Shown piece after piece: positions 53,649 to 64,000 of a stretch of DNA of 64,000 nt (position 1 is the stretch's first letter; every line of letters starts with the position of its first letter). This DNA comes from Skeletonema tropicum. Taxonomy: Eukaryota > Bacillariophyta > Thalassiosirophyceae > Thalassiosirales > Thalassiosiraceae. Where the stretch lies: NCBI GenBank assembly GCA_037178625.1, contig CM074135.1, forward strand, positions 2,234,001-2,298,000, read 5' to 3'. A model generated the notes under the pieces. The model did not search any database, had not been told where the DNA came from, and saw nothing but the letters and a program-made list of their open reading frames with translations. Position numbers and translations under genes: made by a program.

Positions 53649-56600
53649 TTAAATGATTTCATTGTCATCAATTTCTGGTCTGTCACGGTATTGAAGCGTA
53701 TTCGCAATAAACGCACGTTCATCTTCTAACATTTGATGCTTCTTCCTGCGAATGCCGACAATGATAATCAACAGCATTGCAAACAAGATGATAGACATAA
53801 TTACAAGGAAAGATACTGTGCCGCTACGCATTTTCGAACCCTTCAAAACAACAGGATCAGCGCAAGTAGTCGCTCCCAAAAAAGATGAAGCTGAGCGGCA
53901 TGGGTTGCACTTCAGATCAGATGTTTCCCTGCCGTACTTCGAATAATGCCCTTTTCCACAAAGTAGACCGTTGCAGCCAAATTTTCCTACATTCCCATCG
54001 TTCCATTTACCCTTATTGCAGAGATCGTAAGGCAAAGAGTCGATTTTATTTTCAGACAAGTCAATGTGAAGACTGGCCGACGATGGCACTGCGCTGAACG
54101 TTGTTGATGGAACCGATGATATTGCGTTATTCGATAGATCCAAAAAGGAAACATTGGGAGGGAAGGATATCCCATCAAGGCCACCACTGATGTTATTATT
54201 GTCTGCTATGACGGTTTGAAGATTCTGCAAGTCGTCAAAGCTAGGCAAGCTAGAAAGCTGGTTGTGACTAACTCTGATGTTCTTCAATGAAGACACCATT
54301 GAGAGCTCGGCAATTTGTCGCAAATTATTGAACCGAAGGCTGATGGCTTCAAGTGAAGGGCTATGGTGTATCCCTTCAATCGACGAAATCCCTGTGGCGT
54401 CTAAATTGAGTTCCTTCAAGCTTTGCGATTTTTCCAACAAATTAAAGTCAAAGCCTCGAAGTGGGTTGGAGTTGAGTGAGAGCGAAGACAGATTCGGTAG
54501 AGAATCAAACAATCCTTCAACAACGCACTTGACGTTGTTTGACCCTAAAGATATAGACACAACGGAGCCTGTTTCTGGGTGACACTTGATACCGTACCAT
54601 TCGCAGTGGCCGTAATTCTCTTCCACCCAAGCATCACTATTTGTCCAATACGTCCCTAAAAACAGGCAAAAAGACATTAGATGTGAGATGTATAGTAGTA
54701 GAGGATGACGTCAAGAAATTCGAGGTACAGTCTCCCTCTGAAAATGCAAGTAGGAGGGGGCAGTCGTTGCGGCACAGAATGCGGGGAAACTGGGATGAGG
54801 GTTCCCTGGATGACCAAGTATACCCCGCCGCCAACCGCTCAGCCCTTTACATTGGTGGCAACTCAATCATGACCAATACGTACCTCCGCAACTTTCATAA
54901 AAATCAGTAAGAGCTTCCATTTCGTCCTCGATGGATGTTGGGTTTGGGGATTCTATCACATTGCTCACTTGATTTTCGTCATTCCAAGAATGTGTTTCAT
55001 CAGGGCAAGAGGTTTGACCAAAGTAAGCTGCACCTGAGCACGGTAAGCAAGGATTCAATTCAGAGTTTTGCCTTCCAGCGGCATTGTAGAATCCAATTCC
55101 GCACGCAACACAATCACAGCCACAGGAGTTCTCGCAGAGATCAGAATCCAATCCAGAGATAAAGTTATCAGAAATATCAAACTTTTGGAAGCGGGATAAA
55201 ATACCTGGAGCAGTGCCGACCAGGTAGTTTCCTTTGAGATCGAGACGATCAAAAAACTCATTGTTTACTGATTCCAGGAAGTCGGATGGAATAGAACCGA
55301 TGAATGCGTTGTCGCTCAAGTCGACCGTTCTCAGTTTTGTAGAGGATCTAAAGCTCGGCAACTGTCCGTCAAAGTAATTTCCTGCCAGATTAATGAAAGA
55401 CAGCTCATGTAGAGCTTCCAAGCCTTCAGGAAGGGGTCCAGTCATCAAGTTGCCTTCCAAATTTAGACTGACGAGGTTTTTTAGAGCCGAAATCGTAGCA
55501 GGTATCTTTCCCTTCAGGTGACATGACGAACACTCCAATAGTCGTAGCTCGGCCAAATAACCAATGCTGTCGGGAATCGGTGACAGGTCGAATGAATTTG
55601 GCCCCAGGTAAAGTTCATGAATAGTTGAGACCTGAAAAATCTGCGACGGTATGCGTTCAAACTTGGTGTTTGAGATGTCCAACTTTCTCAAGGATGGAAC
55701 TTGCTCAATCCCATCCACATTTGATAATCTTGTAGAAGAGAGGCTTAAAGTTTCCAACTTTTTTGCAGAATCAATGGAAGCAAAATCCATCTCAATATCG
55801 TTTCCATCAAGAACCAATGTGTGTAGACTTGGCAAGAGGAAGATCGAAGCCGGCACGGTGCACTTCAGATTGTTGGATGGGAGTAAAATTGACATTACAG
55901 ATCGCTGACCTGATTCAGTCGGGATGCATCTAACACCCCAAAAGCTGCAAACATCGTCTCCCGACCAATTCTCATTATTTTTCCACTGATCCCCCCCACA
56001 ATCTTCATAAAATGATTTTAGAATGCCAATGCCGTTTCCTGCGACTGTCACTGGATCATTATTGACAACAGAATTGGACACCGTCGACACGGGATCATTA
56101 TTGAAAACAGAATTGGACACCGTCGACACGTCTTGGTGGCCACAGTGAGTAGCACCCCAATAAGCAGCACCGTGACAAGGGAGGCAATTCTCCACGGGAG
56201 ATGGCTTGCGTCCAGAATCACTGTAAGTTCTTGGTGCACAAAGTACTAGAGCACAGTCTGTTCCACACAAGTCATCAGAGACTGCTTCAATCTTGTTATC
56301 AGAGAAGTCCATCGTTGCCGTAGGGATGCGTGCAAGCGACGCGGGTAGTTCTCCACTGATAAGATTGGAAGATAAGTTGATATACTGAATGATACTACCA
56401 TCGGCGCTTTGAAGGAAATTGGCTGGGATAGATCCGGTTAGTCCCCCTCCCTTCGCCTTTTGGTTCCTGATATCAATGCCAAGAATACTTTGAGCAATGG
56501 CAAACGAAGGTACGGGGCCACTAAACTGGTTTGAATCCAATTGAATGTACTTCAATTCTGTCATGTTATCCAGTGAATCTGGCAGCGTACCAGAGAACTG

Positions 56601-57473
56601 ATTATCATGCAAAAATAACACCTGCATCTTACTGAAAAAGATACCAATATCTCGAGGCAATTCTCCCACCATGTGATTGAACGAGAGGTCCAATCGTTCC
56701 AACCGAGAAATATCCAACAGTTCAGAGGGGAATGAGCCCGTGAGACCACATTTTGCGGCATAAACTTCCTGCAATTGCGTAAAATAAAGATTCACCCCAT
56801 TGAACGAATCAAATCTCGTTCTGGACACATCGAGGGACTCCAAATTGGTAACTTTATCTACACCCAGGAAGGAAAACATTAAATCATCATTCCCCTCCAA
56901 TGAAAGCGCAGTGAGAGTAGGGATACCATCAAAGACCTCCTTGGTTGGGAAATCTCCAGTCAATCCATTTGTTCTTAGGGAAATCTCAATAATATCACCA
57001 GACGCCGAGCACATAATCCCCTCCCATGTGCAGAGAGGGGTGTCGTCGGATGCCCAATTTTCCTTGCGTTCCCAATTGCGTCCATTGCATTCTGAATAAA
57101 TTTTCAACAGGGCACTCTTCGCTCTTTCGGTCGGTGAAATGACCTGTGCCTGCTGCACACTAACTGCATTCGCAGCTGATTGAGACGACGTAGTAGCTGC
57201 ACAATCAAACTGGCAACACTCACCACAAAACGCATCGCCCTCAGTGCCGCACCACCCGAACTGAGAGCAGCATTCGCCAGTGACACACGGACCTTTTGTT
57301 GGACCGCACTCGTTATCTTGGGCTACACATCCGTTCATTGCCCGGGAGAATGATGTGGTCGTGTAGAAATTATTGGTTGTTGCGGCGTGAGAGTCATTTA
57401 TGCAAAAAAGAGCCGCAAAGAATAATGGCAGTGCCAAGCCGATACAGCGGCGACCGGCAGGTGGACCGATCAT
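53649..57473 (-). CDS. Hevein-type chitin-binding, three-module LRR membrane protein
   Basis: Exons 54884-57473 and 53649-54655, joined across a 228-nt intron (54656-54883), give 1,198 residues. A signal peptide (1-30) is followed by a hevein-like chitin-binding domain at about 56-91, with the CCSQFGWCG core and eight half-cystine pattern. Three similar modules follow. Each starts with an LRR cap (YSECNGRNWERKENW; YEDCGGDQWKNNENW; YESCGGTYWTNSDAW) and runs through plant-type LRRs (LxGxIPxxLxxLxxL). The modules end in a Cys spacer of the form C-x-P-C-x-G/S-A-x-x-x-G-x-T. A membrane helix near 1145-1165 and a 33-residue tail with RRKK make it a type I receptor-like protein without a kinase. Such proteins bind ligands at the cell surface; the chitin or GlcNAc ligand is inferred from the hevein motif. 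Confidence 0.85.
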
Positions 57474-58581
57474 GGTTGGTTAGTTTCACTTTGTTAGTTG
57501 TCGTTATTAACGTCAGCTGCACCGCTATGATGTGTTGTAGCCTTCGCTCTTCCCCATTGTTTCCAAATCAAAGATGCGATAATGGCCAGGTAATGCAAGG
57601 GGGCCAGGTAGGATGGCGATGACTGAGACTTTCGATTGATGTGGTGTTTTCAATATGGTACCGTACGGTAATTAGCATCCTGGAATGCTTCGATTTCGAT
57701 TCCGCAGATGGTAAGTATGTAGGGGCGACTCCAGAGAGGTGCAATCCTTTGCCAGGAATCCTCAGACACTGATAGAAGATGACGGCGTGGATGAAAGAAG
57801 TTTGGACAGTTCAGTAAAAATTTGAAGGTATCAAACAGTTCCTCTCAAAAGAGTAATGCAGAGCAAGAGAGATCTTGAGGGTCATTTTAGGTCATTTTGA
57901 AGGAGATGAATCAAAGCATTCAGTATTTATTGTCACCAACTTCCTCTCTTCCTCTGCGTCTATCTATGTTGTGATCTCTCATGCTTTGTGTGATCAAGAA
58001 TTATGCCTTTCCTTCATTTTTGCTAACTGATCGAAACTGTACAGAGTAGGCACTTACTTAGCAACGATGCGCTGGGAAACTGTTGCCGGCCGATGCATGT
58101 TTTCCTCCTTACATCAACGTAACAGATGGAAGATAGGACCTCTATTTACTCGGTTCTGTTTCAACTCGTTTCATATCAATCATATCAATCCTTGTGCTCC
58201 AAATCTTTTATCCACCTTCAAATTTCTGTTATATTATCAAGGAGGAGCCCCCGCTCACACATTCTGATGGGCCAAGGCTTTTACTTTATTTCTCTATTCA
58301 TATCAGGTAGTGTTTGCGTACACATTCACATGCCATGATGTTATTACAATTGTAAGGACTCAAATAACCCCTATATACTTAGCCGGAGCCTGGCTTGACG
58401 GAGAGCAAATGACCTGTCACGTGTCGCACCGCCATCAGCTGTCACCTGTCACTTTGCACTTACTTTGTTAATTTTTGTTGCTCAAAAATCAAAAAATAAT
58501 GCTGAGAGCCTTGATTGAGCCTGCGTGCGCAGCATCCATCAACAACTCATCATCAAACGACGAACGAGCTACATCGTCACT
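57474..58581. other. Divergent intergenic region (1.1 kb)
   Basis: Between the LRR gene and the VWA8-like gene. Contains the perfect 12-bp palindrome TACCGTACGGTA (57659-57670), and close to the VWA8 start three CTGTCAC-type elements with an overlapping CACGTG box near 58415-58460, plausible promoter elements. The frame at 58067-58267 has no domain support. Confidence 0.5.
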
Positions 58582-61500
58582 ATGCCCATGCTACGCTCCT
58601 CATTGCGGTCATTGCAATTACATCGTCTAAATCATATTGTCAACTCCTCTAACCGATGCGCCAGCAGATCAATCGGCACAAAGTCGCATAATTATTCTGT
58701 CACGATCGGCGACATCACAATTGATAATCCACCTGTCGGAGCTGCACCACATTTAATACCAAGACTACCCTCTGGATTGGACTTTCAAAATGTTCAAAGT
58801 AGCATCCCTCCATGTCATCTCTCGCATCTGCGGTGGATGCTCCAGAAGGACTTGGTGTTGAAGCAAGATTTTCTTTTGCTTGGTCTTCCAAATCTAGCGA
58901 GGGAGCGGAGACATTTATTGCTCCTGTATGCTTCGCTTTTGGGTAGGGAGATTGAATATGTTTCATTATCGAAAGATACGTCAGAGGCTGATCTGAAACA
59001 GCGAAAAGAGGTGACGAAGAATGGCACCGTTTACACCAATCAAGCTCCAGTGAGGGCAGCAATAAATGGGCGACTGCTCGTTTTAGATGGACTTGAGAAG
59101 GCAGAACGGAATGTGTTACCGACACTAAACAATTTATTAGAGAATAGAGAGCTTCCATTAGATGATGGGACCATGCTTACATCACTAGATGTTCGTGGAG
59201 ATCACCCGGGAGGAATTCCTGTCCATCCCAATTTTAGAGTCGCTGCACTTGGTACGATTTCGGAGCATGGGACAATCGCTTTAGATCCACCGCTTAGATC
59301 CAGATTTCAAGCTAGATTGGCATCACCGGTAGAGGTGGGGGATGCATTTGTAACAGCTAGTGCAATGTCAAATGGCTTGTTGGATACCGAGATTCTAAAA
59401 TATCTGATGAAGACTGTTGGAGGGAACTCGGAGGGGGTATCTCTTGAATTGATTCACAATACTGTGCGCTATCTGGAGCAGTTTCAGCGCAACATTACAC
59501 CTCGAGCAGCTCTCAATGCACATGGTTTGAGTGTCAGTGAAGATATGATTGAAACAGATGATATTGTGGCGCCGTTTGAGATTGAAAGTGCTGCTACGTC
59601 AAAGAGTTCATCTTACATTGAAACACCAACGCTAAAAGCCATTGGAGACTTAATGTTTGCAGGCTTTGAATGTGGAAGTAGAGCGGTTGCTCTAGTCGGC
59701 CCGAAGGGCTGTTATAAATCTACCGTTGCTCGGAGTATTGTTGATAAATCAGCAGAATTGTTCAGCTTGCATCCAGACATCACAGCAAGAGATTTGCTTC
59801 AGTCTAGAGGTACAGATGAGAGCGGTGACACAATTTGGAGGGACACACCTCTAACAAGGGCAGCTCGAAGTGGTAAATATGTAATTTTGGACGGAATAGA
59901 CAAGCTTCGTTCTGACACGATGTCATCCCTTGCAATGTTGCTGGAACAGGGATGGGCCGTACTTCCTGATGGGACTTCCTTTTATGCAAATGAGAAGTTT
60001 AGATGCATTGCTATTGCTCACCCTCCTTCAGAGAAATCATGGATAACCCCTGAAATCAAGAGTATGTTTCATTGGATACACGCCAAGCCTCTTCCGAGAG
60101 ATGAGCTTCATGAAATTTTGAGGGGGTTGTTCCCGTCTATTAGCACAGACACGTTGGAGAAGATATTGAATTTGCAGGAGCAGCTGAATAATGTTGTTGT
60201 TGACAATGACGCTGAAAAAGAAGCAATGCAGCTGTCACTCCGCAGAATCAAACACATTTGCCGTCGAGTAGATCAGAACCCAGCTGAACTGAGTTCTATT
60301 ATTCACAACGTTTTGATGACTTCATTTCTTCCGGAGCTTCAACGAAATATAGTTGAAAAATGTCTCGCTAGGTGCGGCATGGGAGAATCCTACGAGGAGA
60401 AGTTCTCCTCTCACGAGTACACTTTCATCGAAGATCCGCTGCTCAAGTCCTGCAAACGACCTTCGTCCAATCCATTGCTCGTTCCAAATGTTGAGTTCTT
60501 TCCGAACCCGATGCAAGAGAATGTTATGAGGCAAATACTTGAGAGTCACAGCGTTGGAGAACGGGCACTGTTGATTACAGGCTACCAAGGGGTTGGGAAG
60601 AATAAAATCGTTGACCACTTACTGTCACAGTTAAATTGTGAGCGAGAGTATACACAACTCCATCGAGATACAACTATACAATCATTGATGCTCACTCCGT
60701 CAGTAGAAGACGGGAAGATAGTGTACAATGATTCTCCCTTGATACGAGCTGCAAAAAATGGCCGCATCTTAATTCTGGACGAAGCTGACAAAGCACCCAC
60801 AGAAGTTGTTTCCCTCCTGAAAGGCCTGATTGAAGATGGTCAATTGTCGTTACCTGATGGTCGCGTCCTTTGTTACGATGAGGAGTCAGAAAAAATTGAT
60901 GATTTAAATCGCATCAAAATTCACCCAGACTTCAGAATATGGGCTTTGACAAATCCAGCTGTATTCCCGTTTCAAGGGAATGATCTATCCCGTCACATGT
61001 CGGACGTATTTGCCTGCCATATCGTCCCTCCGATGGATGAAGAGAGCCATAGGCGTATCCTCACAAGTTATGGCAAAGGGGTGCACAAAGATGTGATCGA
61101 TAAACTTGTCAGAGTATGGGAGGACCTTCGGATTGCTCATCAGAGAGGCAGCATCACAGACATCTTTTCTGTTCGTGAGTCTGTCAGCATTGTGAAGCAC
61201 TTGAGTGCTTTCCCTGATGAGGGGGTTCAAGCTGCAATTGAGAATGTCTTGGCATTTGATCGCCTGGACTCTTCACTCTCAAAGCACTTGAACAAAATTT
61301 TCCGCAGCCAAGGCATCAAGATGTTATCCAAGGAGAAAACGGGAGAAACTAGTAGGAGTATTGGTGGAATCTCAACCCCGAAAACTAGAGCTTCAAGTCC
61401 CAAGCATGGTAGAGATGATCCAGACAACACTCCACATGTCGGTGGGAATACCTGGGCAGGTGGCACTGGAGGATCGGATACAGCGGGACTAGGAGGAAGA

Positions 61501-62427
61501 GGCGGACCATACAGGCTCGACAAAGGCCACCCAATTCATCAAATTTCAGATGAAATGAAAGCTCAAGTATCAGAAGAAGCCAAGCTTCGAGCGAGAGAAA
61601 TGGCAGATGAAGCTTTGACAAAGAAATTAGAGGAACTCAATATGGGAAAGCTCGACTGGGAACGATACAATGGTGTCCGGGCGAGAGTAGAGGAAAATAT
61701 CAAAGATATGAAACGGTATCTCAAGGAGTTGAAAAAGAGGAAAGAAGAGCGACAGTGGTTGTATCGGCAGACGTCAGGAGAAATCGATGAGAATCGTCTG
61801 GTTGAGGTTCTTGCTGGGGAGAGGGATGTCTTCAAAAGGAGGGGAAATCCAGCCGACCATGACACCTTTTTATCAGATCCCATCAACATCAAATTAGTAG
61901 TCGATGTGAGTGCATCAATGTACAGATTCGGTTATGATGGCAGACTTGAGCGTCTATTGGAAGCGACTCTGATGATCATGGAATGTTTCAGGGGGGACAA
62001 GCGGTTCAATTTGCACATTACAGGCCACAACGGCTCCTCTCCGAAGATTGATCTTGTGCTTCCATCGATGGATCTAGACGAAGCTACTCAATTAAGAGTG
62101 CTAGAAGGCATGGTGGCACACACACAATATACGTATGCAGGAGATCATACAATCGAAGCAATTGAAGTTGCCGTAGAAGAGTCTGAACCTGACACCCTCG
62201 TAATTGCCATTTCTGACGCCAACCTCGAACGATACAATATCACATTGAACGATCTAAAGCCTCTACAATCCTCAAAAGTTCATGCACATTTAATTTTTAT
62301 CGCATCACTGGGTGACGAAGCCGCTGCACTATCCAAGGCCGTACCAAATGAACGCGCTCAATGTTGCTTCGACACAGCCGATTTGCCATTAATTATCAAG
62401 AAAATAGTGACGAGCGCACTGAAATAA
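58582..62427 (+). CDS. VWA8: VWA8-like mitochondrial AAA-ATPase / von Willebrand A protein
   Basis: The frame is open from 58525; the ATG at 58582 gives 1,281 residues and an N-terminus rich in Arg, Leu and Ser with few acids (MPMLRSSLRSLQLHRLNH), typical of mitochondrial targeting. Three dynein/midasin-type AAA segments are visible. The first has a degenerate P-loop (LLLGLPNLARERR) and a strongly VWA8-like Walker B region (LVLDGLEKAERNVLPTLNNL). The second (GPKGCYKST, about 373) is near-canonical, and the third (GYQGVGKNK, about 667, with ILILDEADKAP) is canonical. A Gly-rich linker near 955 leads to a charged helix and a C-terminal vWA domain with the MIDAS motif DVSAS near 1108. VWA8 is an ATPase of the mitochondrial matrix face. 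This form is shorter than the roughly 1,900-residue animal long form. Confidence 0.88.
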   Translation: MPMLRSSLRSLQLHRLNHIVNSSNRCASRSIGTKSHNYSVTIGDITIDNPPVGAAPHLIPRLPSGLDFQNVQSSIPPCHLSHLRWMLQKDLVLKQDFLLLGLPNLARERRHLLLLYASLLGREIEYVSLSKDTSEADLKQRKEVTKNGTVYTNQAPVRAAINGRLLVLDGLEKAERNVLPTLNNLLENRELPLDDGTMLTSLDVRGDHPGGIPVHPNFRVAALGTISEHGTIALDPPLRSRFQARLASPVEVGDAFVTASAMSNGLLDTEILKYLMKTVGGNSEGVSLELIHNTVRYLEQFQRNITPRAALNAHGLSVSEDMIETDDIVAPFEIESAATSKSSSYIETPTLKAIGDLMFAGFECGSRAVALVGPKGCYKSTVARSIVDKSAELFSLHPDITARDLLQSRGTDESGDTIWRDTPLTRAARSGKYVILDGIDKLRSDTMSSLAMLLEQGWAVLPDGTSFYANEKFRCIAIAHPPSEKSWITPEIKSMFHWIHAKPLPRDELHEILRGLFPSISTDTLEKILNLQEQLNNVVVDNDAEKEAMQLSLRRIKHICRRVDQNPAELSSIIHNVLMTSFLPELQRNIVEKCLARCGMGESYEEKFSSHEYTFIEDPLLKSCKRPSSNPLLVPNVEFFPNPMQENVMRQILESHSVGERALLITGYQGVGKNKIVDHLLSQLNCEREYTQLHRDTTIQSLMLTPSVEDGKIVYNDSPLIRAAKNGRILILDEADKAPTEVVSLLKGLIEDGQLSLPDGRVLCYDEESEKIDDLNRIKIHPDFRIWALTNPAVFPFQGNDLSRHMSDVFACHIVPPMDEESHRRILTSYGKGVHKDVIDKLVRVWEDLRIAHQRGSITDIFSVRESVSIVKHLSAFPDEGVQAAIENVLAFDRLDSSLSKHLNKIFRSQGIKMLSKEKTGETSRSIGGISTPKTRASSPKHGRDDPDNTPHVGGNTWAGGTGGSDTAGLGGRGGPYRLDKGHPIHQISDEMKAQVSEEAKLRAREMADEALTKKLEELNMGKLDWERYNGVRARVEENIKDMKRYLKELKKRKEERQWLYRQTSGEIDENRLVEVLAGERDVFKRRGNPADHDTFLSDPINIKLVVDVSASMYRFGYDGRLERLLEATLMIMECFRGDKRFNLHITGHNGSSPKIDLVLPSMDLDEATQLRVLEGMVAHTQYTYAGDHTIEAIEVAVEESEPDTLVIAISDANLERYNITLNDLKPLQSSKVHAHLIFIASLGDEAAALSKAVPNERAQCCFDTADLPLIIKKIVTSALK

Positions 62428-62573
62428 CACGTAGAAGGTCATTAAATTGTTTAAATTCTAAGCGCACTTGGCGACAACTTTCGCCTCATTCATTGCAACA
62501 TTACCTTCACAAAGAGGGAATCTTTAATGCATTGTTTTTGGAGACTTCCTTTCGTCTTCTTTCATATTCTTCA

Positions 62574-64000
62574 TCATGATTTGCCTTGTATGCCAAAACG
62601 TCCCCTATCTCCAGATATTGACTTGGTTGAGGATCGTCGTCGCTTTGGCTTGTATTGGGCTCTGGTAGAAACCCCTTCAGCTTTTTGCACGACAATTATC
62701 GGCAGTGGGGGTACTTCTTCATTCAAGATGAAATTTCGAGGCTTTGGCGCATCATCCTCGTCGGAAATACACGCTAACGAGCCAGGAGGCTCGAGTGGCC
62801 TGCATGGTTGGACTGCATTGACCTGTACAGTAGAACTCATTTCACCCGAACTTGAGGTCTTTTTCTTGACACGCCCACTTCCAGAACTTCGGCGCTGTTG
62901 GTATGCTGCACGTTCAGTGACCAAATCACGATCAATCTTTTTGATGAGGCAAGGGAGATCGTTCAAAATAATCTCTTCCGGGTCCGGAGTCCGGAAGGCA
63001 CCACAGCTTAGTCTCCGGGTGGAGGGTGGTTCCATACATTCAGCTAGCTTTTTCAAATCCTCTATGCCATCATTGCTGGCAAGCCTACGGATCGATCGGC
63101 TCTTACTTGAACGGAAATTGACCTGAGCCGAATCCTTGGGGGAGGAGTGGTCTTTCGCCGCGGGAGTGTTTTCGAGAGAAGAGACTGATTCATCCAAATG
63201 AATCGGCATTTGAACACTGTGAGGTAGCTTCTTCTTGAGGTTGGAACATATTCCGTTGCTATCTCCAGAATAATCCGTATCGGCGACGGTGCTAACAGTC
63301 TGACAACTCGGAATACCCTGTCCTACTTTGTTGATAAATGCAGCAAAGTCAGCAGGATCCTCGGTACCATCAACGATACTACTTACAGAGCATCTGCTAG
63401 AGCGCCTTCTAACAGCCCCGCCCACATGTTGATCAATAATATTCGCATCGTTACTTGTATCCACATCGGCCTCTCGCGTCAACTGCCTCAGGTAAGCATT
63501 AAACGAAGTATCATTAGATAGATGCATCCTTCCCTTCTTCTTCCCATCCAGTGAACAGTCATCGGAGTATAGTTCCCTTGAATTCTCACGTTGAAGTGTT
63601 CTCAATCCGCCAGTACTGCACTTTCGAAAGAGCTTGGACCCTCTATGATCTGCTTCAGGAACTCTTTGAATGTGGTCTTCACCTTCCGTGTCCTCAATAA
63701 AATTGCGGAAATTCTCTCTCTCAAAAGTTCGTAGCCCACCAGTACTGCACCTCCTCCTCACCTTTGATTTCAATTGCTTCTGGATAATCTTATCATCTTT
63801 GTCTTCTTCATCGCTCGATGCATCATCGGCTTCTTCTTCTTCTTTTACCAAGCGTTCAAAGAGCAAAGCAAGGTCAAAATTTGGATCAGTATCATCACTC
63901 TTGTCCGAGTTATCAAGCATAGGCAACGACGGGAAGATGGAAGGGTCCACACCTTCAATAGAATTATGACGTGAGAAGGGCTTCCTGGGAACAGTAATGC
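62574..64000 (-). CDS. Hypothetical protein with repeated candidate phospho-motifs (partial)
   Basis: The stop lies at 62574 and the frame remains open to the window edge, so the 5' end is missing. At least 475 residues are visible. It is hydrophilic and probably disordered. A motif of basic residues followed by Ser and a Gly/aromatic segment recurs: RKPFSRHNSIEG, RRRCSTGGLRTFEREN, FRKCSTGGLRTLQREN, RRRSSRCSVSS and TRRLSCGAFRTPDPEE. These look like repeated basophilic-kinase sites. Acidic runs (EEEEADDASSDEEDKDD) lie near the visible start. No enzymatic domain is recognised. Convergent with the VWA8-like gene, with only 146 bp between stops. Confidence 0.65.
   Translation of the reverse strand, partial: ITVPRKPFSRHNSIEGVDPSIFPSLPMLDNSDKSDDTDPNFDLALLFERLVKEEEEADDASSDEEDKDDKIIQKQLKSKVRRRCSTGGLRTFERENFRNFIEDTEGEDHIQRVPEADHRGSKLFRKCSTGGLRTLQRENSRELYSDDCSLDGKKKGRMHLSNDTSFNAYLRQLTREADVDTSNDANIIDQHVGGAVRRRSSRCSVSSIVDGTEDPADFAAFINKVGQGIPSCQTVSTVADTDYSGDSNGICSNLKKKLPHSVQMPIHLDESVSSLENTPAAKDHSSPKDSAQVNFRSSKSRSIRRLASNDGIEDLKKLAECMEPPSTRRLSCGAFRTPDPEEIILNDLPCLIKKIDRDLVTERAAYQQRRSSGSGRVKKKTSSSGEMSSTVQVNAVQPCRPLEPPGSLACISDEDDAPKPRNFILNEEVPPLPIIVVQKAEGVSTRAQYKPKRRRSSTKSISGDRGRFGIQGKS

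Overview
The window looks like nuclear DNA of a photosynthetic stramenopile, most likely a centric diatom of the Thalassiosirales type. This is inferred from compact genes on both strands, spliceosomal introns mostly of 73-100 nt with GTRAGT donors, AT-rich spacers, and a gene set with no bacterial features: an insulysin-like protease, an EXO1-like nuclease, a VWA8-like protein and an EF-hand fusion protein. No similarity search could be run, so the taxonomic call is moderate.

Left flank (1-20255), single-copy genes: a RhaT-like sugar transporter in disrupted frames; a divergent NAD-dependent nucleotide-sugar epimerase; an insulysin-like M16 metalloprotease with a C-terminal membrane anchor; a MORN-motif protein; an EXO1/XPG-family nuclease; two small hypotheticals; a type II membrane protein; a histidine-phosphatase (RHG) protein; and a 169-residue unknown. 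Short palindromes built on GGTACC lie just before the array.

Centre (20256-49420): a direct tandem triplication of a 9.72 kb unit, copies almost identical, joined by the same 6-nt filler at both junctions. Each unit holds a foldback inverted-repeat element, a decayed PIF/Harbinger-like transposon (truncated transposase plus frameshifted Myb/SANT-like partner), and one intact eight-exon gene of about 1,560-1,580 codons. That gene encodes, in order, a membrane region with an HELAH motif resembling M50 site-2 proteases, a GlmS-like class II glutamine amidotransferase domain whose nucleophile motif is internal, a SIS sugar-isomerase domain, a two-helix membrane region, two canonical EF-hands and an unrecognised C-terminus. 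This calcium-sensing, membrane-tethered GlmS-like fusion is the most unusual gene here and the only intact gene amplified by the array. The right breakpoint cuts the 3' end of a second RHG gene, which is whole only beside the third unit.

Right flank (49374-64000): the second RHG phosphatase, a low-complexity protein with a recent internal tandem duplication, a secreted or membrane receptor-like protein with a hevein-type chitin-binding domain and three LRR modules, a VWA8-like mitochondrial AAA/vWA protein, and the 3' part of a protein with repeated candidate phosphorylation motifs. A GlmS-like enzyme and a chitin-binding receptor in one window would suit a chitin-producing diatom, but that link is inference only.
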